Shown piece by piece: positions 1 to 5,759 of a stretch of 13,872 nt of DNA. The translations under genes were made by a program, and so were the position numbers. Origin of the DNA: an uncultured Collinsella sp. (GTDB lineage: Bacteria > Actinomycetota > Coriobacteriia > Coriobacteriales > Coriobacteriaceae); NCBI GenBank assembly GCA_900542125.1, contig UQMO01000063.1, positions 1-13,872 on the forward strand, in the 5' to 3' direction. Position 1 is the first letter of the stretch; every line of letters starts with the position of its first letter. The notes below the pieces were generated by a model. It searched no databases and was not told the DNA's origin. It saw nothing but the letters and a program-made list of their open reading frames with translations.

Positions 1-34
1 GGGATTGGTCAATCTCGGCCGACTATATTTGGCT

Positions 35-63
35 AAATTATTCCGACGCTAACACAAACCCAA
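35..63 (-). promoter_or_regulatory. Candidate leftward sigma70-type promoter
   Basis: Read on the minus strand there is a TTGGGT (58-63) at -35, a 17-base spacer and a TAATTT (35-40) at -10. Transcription would run leftwards off the window, so the target gene is not visible. The -35 overlaps the first of three TTTGGGT boxes. Neither hexamer is a strong match, and the assignment rests on spacing and on the phased boxes behind it. Confidence 0.3.
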
Positions 64-85
64 AGTAACCCAAACAGTACCCAAA
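58..85 (-). repeat. Three phased TTTGGGT direct repeats
   Basis: ACCCAAA occurs at 58-64, 68-74 and 79-85 on the plus strand (TTTGGGT on the minus), with start-to-start distances of 10 and 11 bases. All copies therefore face the same side of the helix. The first copy contains the -35 of the candidate leftward promoter and the other two lie just upstream of it. This arrangement is typical of direct-repeat boxes for OmpR/PhoB-like activators, but the motif itself is not one I recognise. Confidence 0.45.
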
Positions 86-190
86 GCAGCAATCAGCCAA
101 TCGCTCATCGAATACCAAAGTAAAACCCCGAGCAATCAAGGGCCATCACAGCAAAGGCCCCACCACGCTCAATCCCTCAGCCAAAGTTCC

Positions 191-313
191 CAATGGTGGT
201 ACGTAAGGGAGCGGGCCCGACCACTAATACCTTTTGAACGACTCTGCTTGCAGCCGGAGTGAAAAAGGTATTAGTGGTCGGGCCCGCGACCGGTGGGATA
301 CGTACCCCCAATT
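191..313. repeat. Long intergenic palindrome with perfect 25-bp arms
   Basis: The arms at 211-235 and 263-287 are perfect 25-base inverted complements, beginning GCGGGCCCGACC and ending ATACCTTTT. They are separated by 27 bases that hold a small CTGC/GCAG stem. Further out, GGTACGTA (198-205) pairs with TACGTACC (299-306) within imperfect 15-base outer arms (12 of 15 matching). The outer right arm overlaps the stop codon of the DUF47 gene. There is no clear T-run next to the stem, so it is not a classic terminator, though a transcript coming from the DUF47 gene would fold here. A small non-autonomous element or a processing/stability hairpin are other readings. The rest of 1-190 shows no gene. 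Confidence 0.75.
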
Positions 314-935
314 AACTGTTCTTCATGACAATCGAATCCACAACATCGGCCACATTCTCGCAGCAGTCGGCGCAGTACTCCAGGAAGGCGTAGACGTCAC
401 GCCAAGCGATGACCTCGAGCGGATCCTTGCCGTTAACGTGCAGGTTGCGCATGGCGTTGATGTAGAGCTCGTCGGCCTCGGACTCGATGGTGTTGATCTG
501 GATGACCAGCTCGCGCAGCGTTTTGGACTTGCGGTAGTTGGGAAGCTCGACCATCAGGTCTTTCATGGCGCGGCAGGCGTCAGTCACCTTGTGGGCGATG
601 ACGATGGCGTCGGGATGGATGCTCTGAATGTTGGTGAAGTAGACGCGCTGCACGACGCCCTCAATACGGTCGAGCACGGTGTCGAGCGCGCAGCTCATCA
701 GATCCAGATCCTCGCGCTCGAGCGGGGTGATAAAGGCGGTGAGCAGGGCGTCTTCGAGCTCGTGGTGCTTCTTGTCTGCCGCATGCTCAATCGCATGCAT
801 CTTATTGAGCATGTCGTGAATCTGCGCGGGATCGAAGTTCTCAAAAATCTTGGTGAGCAGCTCTGCGGCCTGGACGGCGAGGTCGGCGCAAGCGACGTAG
901 TTGTCAAAGTAGAACGAATCGGGTTTCTTTGCCAT
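312..935 (-). CDS. DUF47 family (PhoU-like) phosphate transport accessory protein
   Basis: A 207-residue all-helical protein of the DUF47/PhoU-like family, which accompanies PiT permeases and is thought to modulate phosphate uptake. The sequence shows the repeated acidic helix signatures of the family: an EHAADKKHHEL segment near residues 49-59, then ITPLEREDL, then IESEADELY, and a C-terminal ENVADVVDSIVMKN. In PhoU-like proteins such E/D-rich helices bind metal clusters. No signal peptide or membrane segment is seen, so it is cytoplasmic. Length is normal for the family (about 205-215). The start is supported by GAAAGGA ending seven bases before the ATG. It lies 67 bases downstream of the PiT permease on the same strand with no terminator between them, so the two are most likely one operon. 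A long palindrome begins at its stop codon. Confidence 0.9.
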   Translation of the reverse strand: MAKKPDSFYFDNYVACADLAVQAAELLTKIFENFDPAQIHDMLNKMHAIEHAADKKHHELEDALLTAFITPLEREDLDLMSCALDTVLDRIEGVVQRVYFTNIQSIHPDAIVIAHKVTDACRAMKDLMVELPNYRKSKTLRELVIQINTIESEADELYINAMRNLHVNGKDPLEVIAWRDVYAFLEYCADCCENVADVVDSIVMKNS

Positions 936-1002
936 GGGTGGGTCCTTTCGAGGCGAAGACGGGTGGGCGAAGTGTTGCGGTCCGGATGGACGTTCGGTTT
1001 GA

Positions 1003-2052
1003 TTAGAGGAACATCATGAACAGCTTGGCCATGACAAAGCTGATGAGTCCGCAGGCGGGGAAGGTGAAGAACCAGGTGAACATCATGTCCTTGACGACTC
1101 CGAAGTTGATGGCCGAGAGGCGCTTGACGGCACCGACGCCCATGATGGCGCAGGTCTTGATGTGTGTGGAGGACACGGGGATGCCGGTAAGGGTGGCAAG
1201 CAGCAGGTTCGCGGCGCCCGCGAGGTCGGCGGAGAAGCCCTGATACTTCTCGAGCTTAACCATGCTCTGGCCGACGGACTTGATGATGCGCTCACCGCCC
1301 ACGCTGGTACCGATACCCATAGTGGCCGAGCACAGCAGCATAATCCAGATGGGGATGCCGGCATCGCCGACGCTGGTCTGGCCGTTTGCGAAGGCCACGC
1401 CTAAAAAGAGCACGCCGATGAACTTCTGTCCATCCTGCGCGCCGTGCATAAAGCTCATGGCCGCAGCGCTCGCGATCTGAGCGTATTTAAAGAAGACATT
1501 GGCACGTCGCCTGTTGGCGGCGGCGAAAAGAATCGAGACGAGTTTGCACAGGACCCAGCCCATGACAAAGCCCAGGCCGATGGAGAGCGCCAGGCCGTAG
1601 ATGACCTTCATCCACTCGTGGACGTTGACGCTGCTCGCGCCGCCGAGGGCGATAGCGGCACCGGTCAGGCCGGCGATAAGGCTGTGGCTTTGCGAGGTGG
1701 GGATGCCAAAACGCGACGCTGTGGCGCCGTAGACGACGATGGAGAACAGCGCCGCGCAGAGGCACGCGAGCGCCATGGTGCTGTTTCCGCCAAAGTCGAC
1801 GATATGTGAGATGGTGTTGGCGACGCTCGCATTAAAGTGCGTCATGATGAGCACGCCGAGGAAGTTGAATGCGGCGCTCATGAGAATGGCGGCGCGGGCG
1901 GGCATGCAACGCGTAGTGACGCAGGTCGCGATGGCGTTGGGCGCGTCGGTCCATCCATTGACGAAGATGGCGCCCAACGCGAGGATCACGGTGACGGCAA
2001 GGACTGGGTTCGACACAATTTGGCCGAGGAAGGTTGAGAACGTTACGTCCAT
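1003..2052 (-). CDS. pit: PiT family inorganic phosphate permease
   Basis: A 349-residue integral membrane phosphate transporter of the PiT (PHO4) family, normally driven by H+ or Na+ symport of metal-phosphate. The N-terminal PiT signature is visible as NGWTDAPNAIATCVTTR (residues 32-48). The second copy is the pair GIPTSQSHSLIAG (116-128) and GIPVSSTHIKTCAIMG (290-305), and the central FMHGAQDGQKFIGV (201-214) is also typical. About ten hydrophobic segments are spread over the whole length. The chain is near the short end of the family (E. coli PitA is about 500), as expected for members lacking a large central loop. The chosen ATG has only a weak GAGAAAG upstream. A much better AGGAGGTGAT lies further upstream but serves only a three-codon reading frame (see the leader feature). 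It is followed by a DUF47 partner gene. Phosphate is the likely substrate; sulfate-type paralogues exist but are rarer. Confidence 0.93.
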   Translation of the reverse strand: MDVTFSTFLGQIVSNPVLAVTVILALGAIFVNGWTDAPNAIATCVTTRCMPARAAILMSAAFNFLGVLIMTHFNASVANTISHIVDFGGNSTMALACLCAALFSIVVYGATASRFGIPTSQSHSLIAGLTGAAIALGGASSVNVHEWMKVIYGLALSIGLGFVMGWVLCKLVSILFAAANRRRANVFFKYAQIASAAAMSFMHGAQDGQKFIGVLFLGVAFANGQTSVGDAGIPIWIMLLCSATMGIGTSVGGERIIKSVGQSMVKLEKYQGFSADLAGAANLLLATLTGIPVSSTHIKTCAIMGVGAVKRLSAINFGVVKDMMFTWFFTFPACGLISFVMAKLFMMFL

Positions 2053-2082
2053 ATATGGGCTTTCTCGAAGTTTGCAGGCACG

Positions 2083-2114
2083 TTACAAAAACATGATAAA
2101 TCGTATCACCTCCT
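2083..2114 (-). promoter_or_regulatory. pit leader: strong SD with 3-codon minicistron
   Basis: Upstream of pit on the minus strand is AGGAGGTGAT (2105-2114), a near-perfect complement to the 16S 3' end. Fourteen bases separate AGGAGG from an ATG that opens ATG TTT TTG TAA (2083-2094). This tiny frame is in the same reading frame as pit, and its TAA ends 30 bases before the pit ATG. It could be a translational leader, or the strong SD could be a chance or standby site. A TAATAT (2172-2177) on the minus strand is a possible pit -10 without a convincing -35. Confidence 0.3.
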
Positions 2115-2265
2115 GCGGGTTCCTTTACCGAGTTCTGATGTGAGAAGTGGATTTTTTGGCACTAAAATTGAATATTAGTCCTGTTGACCGCGGGTATTCT
2201 TTTTGCTAACACGCCATGAGGACGCGTGTGCGCGCTCCAACACCCCAAAACCACAGTCTGTTCGC

Positions 2266-2295
2266 TTTACAACATGCAAACATGCGTTCGATAAT
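2266..2295 (+). promoter_or_regulatory. Candidate promoter giving a leaderless mRNA
   Basis: TTTACA (2266-2271), an 18-base spacer and GATAAT (2290-2295) form a reasonable sigma70-like promoter. Initiation seven or eight bases after the -10 would fall at about 2302-2303, which is the ATG of the downstream gene. A second, weaker pair lies upstream: TTGACC (2184-2189), 17 bases, TAACAC (2207-2212). The spacer of the first promoter contains ACATGC twice (2272 and 2280), possibly a regulator site. Confidence 0.45.
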
Positions 2296-2302
2296 AGGAG
2301 AC

Positions 2303-2641
2303 ATGGAATATCGACAGACAGATGGCAAAACTCGGCGCGTGCACAAGCAGTATGTGGACGTCGTGGCTCGCATCCTCGCGGGCGGACAAGTCGTGCCGGT
2401 CACCGTCTGCTGGGTCGACGGTCGTTGCTTTACGATTGACGAGATTGTCTCGTCCACGGGCTTTGGCTTAACGGTTCACGGCATCCGTACGGCAACCTAT
2501 AAGGTGCGTTTTGGCGGGCACGCGACCGAGTTGTATCTGGAGGACCAGACGCGCGAGCGGGCGGACGGCTCGCAGGCACACGTGATGCGTTGGTGGGTCT
2601 GGGCCTTTGATCGCACGCTCGAGGGCGAGCGCCGTAGGTAA
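2303..2641 (+). CDS. Small conserved-looking protein of unknown function
   Basis: I do not recognise this 112-residue protein with certainty. It starts MEYRQTDGKTRRVHKQYVDV and seems beta-rich: a VVPVTVCWVDGRCFTIDEIV block, then TATYKVRFGGHATELYLED, then a Trp-rich RWWVWAF near the C-terminus. The layout (a short beta sheet with a 'W.DGR.F.ID' turn) recalls small DUF6504-like actinobacterial proteins, but this is only a resemblance. No signal peptide, membrane segment or metal motif is seen. The start is uncertain. The ATG at 2303 has GGAG only two bases upstream, too close for normal use, which together with the promoter position suggests leaderless translation. ATGs at 2282 and 2216 are in frame but lack ribosome sites. 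It is divergent from pit and 79 bases upstream of the Bax-inhibitor gene. Confidence 0.65.
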   Translation: MEYRQTDGKTRRVHKQYVDVVARILAGGQVVPVTVCWVDGRCFTIDEIVSSTGFGLTVHGIRTATYKVRFGGHATELYLEDQTRERADGSQAHVMRWWVWAFDRTLEGERRR

Positions 2642-2660
2642 GGACGTACGGCATTCGGGT

Positions 2661-2682
2661 ACAATGACAGGAATCTTGTCAG
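2661..2682 (+). promoter_or_regulatory. Candidate -10 and dyad upstream of the BI-1 gene
   Basis: TACAAT (2661-2666) is a good -10 hexamer, but no clear -35 lies 16-18 bases before it. It runs directly into a dyad, TGACA-7 bases-TGTCA (2666-2682), placed about where transcription would start. This is a plausible operator position. The dyad could instead form a short hairpin at the 5' end of a leader of roughly 48 bases. Confidence 0.35.
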
Positions 2683-2720
2683 CTACTGCGCTGTCGCGGC
2701 GCTTTTGAAAGGACGAAATT

Positions 2721-3416
2721 ATGAACGATATTCAGGGCTATCAGAACGGCCCCATCGAAACCGGCGCAAGCCGTGCCAAGGAGATGTCGCCGCGTGCGTA
2801 TAATCTTGCCATGTCTGCCCTCATCTTCTTGGGCTTTTGTGCCATGGGCGTCGGTGCTTACTTTACGAGCACCATGTCGTTTGCGCGCATGATGATGAGC
2901 GGGGCTGCCCTACCGCTGGTTTTTGGCTCGTTTATTTTGACCATCGTCGGCATGGTCATGATGTCGGCCGCCGCCAGCAAGCAGTCCGTGGGCCTGTCCC
3001 TTGTGGGCTACGTAATCTTTGCGAGCACCTTTGGCCTGACCGCGTCGTTTGGCCTTGCCAACTACGACCTGCCCACCATCAACACTGCCTTTATCGCCAC
3101 GGCCGCCATCACCTTTGTCTTTGGCGCCTTGGGCGTGACGTTCCCCAAGTTTTTCCAGCGCGTATATGGCATCGGTTTTGGCATTCTGCTCGCTACTATT
3201 CTGGTTGAGATCGTGCTGATGTTCATGGGCGTCTCACAGACCATCACCGATCTGATCGTGATCGTGGTGTTCGCCGGCTTTATTGGCTACGACACCTATG
3301 TTGCCACGACGGTGCCGCCTACGCTGCCCAACGCCGTGCTCATGGCGTCCAATCTGTTCGTGGATATTATCAACGTGTTCCTGCGCATTCTGAACATCCT
3401 CGGCCGTCGCGACTAG
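2721..3416 (+). CDS. Bax inhibitor-1 / YccA family membrane protein
   Basis: A 231-residue polytopic membrane protein of the Bax inhibitor-1 (LFG/TMBIM, E. coli YccA/YbhL) family. About seven hydrophobic helices follow a short polar N-terminus of some 27 residues. The hallmark C-terminal part is present: a membrane segment leading into GFIGYDTY, then LFVDIINVFLRILNILGRR at the very end, where the family carries conserved Asp residues (here in YDTY and FVDI). Bacterial BsYetJ from this family leaks Ca2+ in a pH-dependent way and YccA modulates FtsH; the role of this copy is unknown. The start has AAAGGA about eight bases upstream. The gene is followed by a strong terminator at 3461-3488 and has its own candidate promoter, so it is probably monocistronic or shares the unknown gene's transcript. 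Confidence 0.92.
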   Translation: MNDIQGYQNGPIETGASRAKEMSPRAYNLAMSALIFLGFCAMGVGAYFTSTMSFARMMMSGAALPLVFGSFILTIVGMVMMSAAASKQSVGLSLVGYVIFASTFGLTASFGLANYDLPTINTAFIATAAITFVFGALGVTFPKFFQRVYGIGFGILLATILVEIVLMFMGVSQTITDLIVIVVFAGFIGYDTYVATTVPPTLPNAVLMASNLFVDIINVFLRILNILGRRD

Positions 3417-3460
3417 TGGCGAATTGCGGCGGTGCTTGCCGTACGTGCAAATCGATGCGA

Positions 3461-3488
3461 AAGGCGGTCCTTCGGGGCCGTCTTTTTT
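3461..3488 (+). terminator. Rho-independent terminator with UUCG loop
   Basis: GGCGGTCC (3463-3470), a TTCG tetraloop (3471-3474), GGGCCGTC (3475-3482), then six T (3483-3488). The stem has eight pairs including two G-U. The C(UUCG)G loop is exceptionally stable. It lies 46 bases after the BI-1 stop and ends that transcript. Confidence 0.92.
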
Positions 3489-3554
3489 GTACGCGGCGGG
3501 GTATCATGGATGGGAAAAGCCGATAGCGGCAGAGACCGAGAAAGGTGACCACTT

Positions 3555-4688
3555 ATGGCAGACGTCGACAACAGGAACCGTAACCGCAGGTCCAACCGAG
3601 CGGGTCAGCCCAATCCCAAGCGCGAGGCCCGTGCCAAGGCCGCCGAGCGTCACGTGGCAACTGTGTCCGAAGCGTGCGCCAAGGATATCGAGCGTTCGCT
3701 TGCCGGCGTGTGCGAGTTCGATGGTATGCCTGCCGGTTTTGTCGCGGCGATGAAGGCCAAGGCCCAAGCGGCCGACGCTGCCGAGAAACAGGTTGCCGAG
3801 GAGTCCGAGGCTGTCGAGGTCGAGACCGCTGAGGCTGCATCCGCCGTGACCGAGGCCGTGGCCGAGCCGACACCCGCAGAGGAGGCCGCGGAGACTGAGT
3901 CCGCGCCTGCCGTCGAGAAGCCCGCTCCGCTTCTGCCCGAGGTCACCGTGCTCGACGCCTCTGCCACGCAGGCCATTCTGGATAACGGCCGAGGCTACGC
4001 GCAGTTTTGCAACATGGCCGTGCTCGCCTTTGCCTCGTTCACCAACCCGGGCGGCGGCTACATCCAGGGCTATCTGGGTCAAGAGGCCACGCTCTGCGCC
4101 GATTCGTATCTGTACAACGTTCTCGATAAGCAGCGCAAATGGTACGGCGAGAACCGTCGCCGCAACATCAACTGCGAGCTTTACCGAAACCGTGCGCTGG
4201 TGGTGCCTGCGGTGCGCTTCGACCGCAACCACGTGCATGCATACGCCGACGTGATCGTGGCCGCCGCGCCCAACGTTAAGCGCGCCCGCCAGGAGTATCG
4301 CGTGAGCGACGATGCTCTGCTGGATGCCCTGCGCGACCGCATTCGCTTTGTGCTTGCCATCTGCGACGAGCTGGGTCGCGAGAAGCTCGTGCTGGGCGCT
4401 TGGGGCTGCGACAACAACGGCTTTGACGCAGAGGCCGTGGCTGAGCTCTTCCGCAAGGAGCTCGCGTCGGGCGACTTTAAGGTCAAGCAAGTCTTTTTTG
4501 CCGTGCCTTCTACGCGCTGGGATGAGGATTTTGCCAAGTTCGAGCACGTGCTGGCAAACTTCCCCGAGCGCAACGAGGAGTCCTATGCCCAGGTTGCCGC
4601 TCGCGCTGCGGCAGCTCGCGCCGCCGAGCAGGCCCAGGCCGCTACCGAGGATGATGAGGACGAGGACGATTGGCGCAAGTACCTGTAA
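3555..4688 (+). CDS. TIGR02452 / microbial PARG-like macrodomain protein, atypical catalytic motif
   Basis: A 377-residue protein whose middle (about 130-325) matches the TIGR02452 family of bacterial-type poly(ADP-ribose) glycohydrolase-like macrodomains. Visible blocks are MAVLAFASFTNPGGGYIQG (154-172), ADVIVAAAPN (231-240), LVLGAWGCDNNGFD (278-291) and VKQVFFAVPSTRWDEDF (310-326). PARGs carry GGG-X6-8-QEE, and the second Glu is catalytic. Here the motif is GGG (166-168)-X7-QEA (176-178), so Ala178 (codon 4086-4088) stands where that Glu should be. The protein may therefore bind ADP-ribose without the usual hydrolysis. The family is normally about 260-290 residues; this one has an Arg/Lys-rich N-terminus (1-33), an Ala/Glu-rich linker (about 70-127) and an Ala-rich then acidic tail (344-373). 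AAAGGTGA supports the ATG. It is flanked by terminators, so it is a single-gene unit. Confidence 0.85.
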   Translation: MADVDNRNRNRRSNRAGQPNPKREARAKAAERHVATVSEACAKDIERSLAGVCEFDGMPAGFVAAMKAKAQAADAAEKQVAEESEAVEVETAEAASAVTEAVAEPTPAEEAAETESAPAVEKPAPLLPEVTVLDASATQAILDNGRGYAQFCNMAVLAFASFTNPGGGYIQGYLGQEATLCADSYLYNVLDKQRKWYGENRRRNINCELYRNRALVVPAVRFDRNHVHAYADVIVAAAPNVKRARQEYRVSDDALLDALRDRIRFVLAICDELGREKLVLGAWGCDNNGFDAEAVAELFRKELASGDFKVKQVFFAVPSTRWDEDFAKFEHVLANFPERNEESYAQVAARAAAARAAEQAQAATEDDEDEDDWRKYL

Positions 4689-4713
4689 TCGGTGCGTGCT
4701 GACAGATAGGTCG

Positions 4714-4747
4714 AGCCGACGGGAGAGGCTGCTTCCGTCGGCTTTTT
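4714..4747 (+). terminator. Rho-independent terminator after the PARG-like gene
   Basis: An 11-bp stem GCCGACGGGAG (4715-4725) / CTTCCGTCGGC (4732-4742) with one G-U pair, a six-base loop and five T (4743-4747). It ends 19 bases before the esterase start, so the esterase must have a promoter inside or after this region or depend on readthrough. Confidence 0.92.
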
Positions 4748-4766
4748 ACTGAGCGAGGGGCTTACG

Positions 4767-5426
4767 ATGAAAAACGTTCTATGCTTTGGCGACAGCAACA
4801 CCTATGGTTACGATCCGGCGGGCATGCGCGACGGCACCGCGGTGCGCTATGCGCAGGATGTGCGCTGGTGCGGCGTGGCTCAACGTGACTTAGGCGAGGG
4901 CTGGCATGTAATTGAAGAAGGCCTCAACGGCCGCACGACGGTACGCGACGACATGTGCCATCTGGACACCAATCTTAACGGCATCCGCGCACTTCCGATG
5001 CTGCTCGAGGCCCATAAGCCGCTGGACGCCATTGTGATCATGCTGGGCACCAACGACTGTAAGACGGTCTTTAACGTGACAGCTTCCGATATCGCCCGTG
5101 GCGCCATGGCGCTGATTCGCGCGGTGCGTGCATTTCCCTGGACCAATGCCGCACCCTGCCCGCGTATTCTGCTGATGGCACCTATCAAGATCAAGCCGCA
5201 AATCGCCGATGTATATATGACCGATTTTGATGAGCGTTCCGTCGAGGCCTCGGAGCATTTTGCTGAATACTATGCGCACGTAGCCGAGCAGTTTGGCTGC
5301 GACTTTTTGAATGCCGCCGACTTTGCCGAGCCGGGCGATATCGACTATCTGCATATGATGCCCGAAAGCCACGAGAGCCTGGGTCACGCCGTGGCAGCCA
5401 AGCTCCAAGAGATGCTCGGTGAGTAG
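4767..5426 (+). CDS. SGNH/GDSL family hydrolase (arylesterase-like)
   Basis: A 219-residue cytoplasmic SGNH hydrolase close in layout to the mycobacterial arylesterase/acyltransferase (Ms-Act, TesA-like) group. Block I is CFGDSNTYGY (6-15) with nucleophile Ser10. Block II is GLNGRTT (52-58) with the Gly/Asn oxyanion region. Block III is MLGTNDCKT (92-100) with Asn96. Block V is DYLHMMPESHESLG (193-206), giving Asp193 and His196 of the triad. No signal peptide is seen. The substrate cannot be read from the sequence; short-chain acyl or sugar acetyl esters are usual. GAGGGG sits about six bases before the ATG. It lies between two terminators with the repeat array downstream, so the array would be in its 3' untranslated region if no earlier stop signal acts. 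Confidence 0.92.
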   Translation: MKNVLCFGDSNTYGYDPAGMRDGTAVRYAQDVRWCGVAQRDLGEGWHVIEEGLNGRTTVRDDMCHLDTNLNGIRALPMLLEAHKPLDAIVIMLGTNDCKTVFNVTASDIARGAMALIRAVRAFPWTNAAPCPRILLMAPIKIKPQIADVYMTDFDERSVEASEHFAEYYAHVAEQFGCDFLNAADFAEPGDIDYLHMMPESHESLGHAVAAKLQEMLGE

Positions 5427-5438
5427 CGCGACCCCAAA

Positions 5439-5465
5439 CCACCACAGAAGTTCCCCTTGCGGCGG
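5439..5465. repeat. Weak hairpin related to the TTGCGGTGG stem-loops
   Basis: CCACCACA (5439-5446) and TGCGGCGG (5458-5465) pair over eight positions only in minus-strand RNA, where two positions become G-U; in plus-strand RNA they are A-C mismatches. The sequence resembles a decayed copy of the stem at 5709-5745, and the two bracket the repeat array. It begins 13 bases after the esterase stop. Confidence 0.4.
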
Positions 5466-5482
5466 CTTGTTTCGTTGCTTTG

Positions 5483-5698
5483 TCTCGATCTGTAACAGTT
5501 GTAAGGCCGAAAACGGGCTAGATGTTACAGATTGAGATTATTTAGGTCGATATCGGTCGTTTGTCTCGATCTGTAACATCTAGGGTCGATTTCGCCGAGT
5601 TACTGTTACAGACCGAGATTATCTTCTCAGCGGAATTTGAATGTCTCAATCTGTAACAGGTGGGCCGAAAAATGGACTCTAACTGTTACGGATCGAGA
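5483..5698. repeat. Array of six alternating 15-bp sites at 40-bp period
   Basis: Six copies of TGTTACAGATCGAGA occur in strictly alternating orientation: 5483-5497 (reverse), 5523-5537, 5564-5578 (reverse), 5604-5618, 5644-5658 (reverse) and 5684-5698. Each has at most one difference from the consensus. Start spacings are 40, 41, 40, 40 and 40. The three inverted pairs each enclose exactly 25 bases. The gaps between pairs are 26 and 25 bases. The gap sequences are mostly different but share a loose GGYCGA core, so three roughly 80-bp units probably descend from one. Within pairs, deviations are tolerated as G-T on either strand, giving no sign of selection for one RNA strand. No gene lies in 5427-5759. 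Confidence 0.9.
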
Positions 5699-5708
5699 TG
5701 TTTGTGGG

Positions 5709-5747
5709 AACCACCGCAAAGGTGCCTGTCCCCTTTGCGGTGGTTTT
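5709..5747 (+). terminator. Stem-loop terminator downstream of the array
   Basis: A perfect 14-bp stem AACCACCGCAAAGG (5709-5722) / CCTTTGCGGTGGTT (5732-5745), a nine-base loop and TTTT (5744-5747) on the plus strand. The minus strand has no T-run after the stem, so it works best for rightward transcripts leaving the esterase and array. It stands 12 bases from the thiD stop in a convergent arrangement. Confidence 0.8.
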
Positions 5748-5759
5748 GGGCTGCGAATC

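Noticed and set aside
1..233. Tail of a truncated gene at the window start
   Set aside because: The sequence is A/C-rich with short repeats, and no frame shows a recognisable protein; better explained as intergenic.
234..1019. A 261-residue plus-strand frame over the DUF47 gene
   Set aside because: It starts inside the palindrome and is antisense to a well-supported DUF47 protein.
3504..4547. A 347-residue reading frame on the minus strand
   Set aside because: It lies fully over the PARG-like gene, has a low-complexity Leu/Gly/Arg composition and no family match; it is an antisense shadow of GC-rich coding sequence.
5483..5698. CRISPR array
   Set aside because: Repeats are only 15 bases, alternate in orientation and have related spacers; no cas gene is present.
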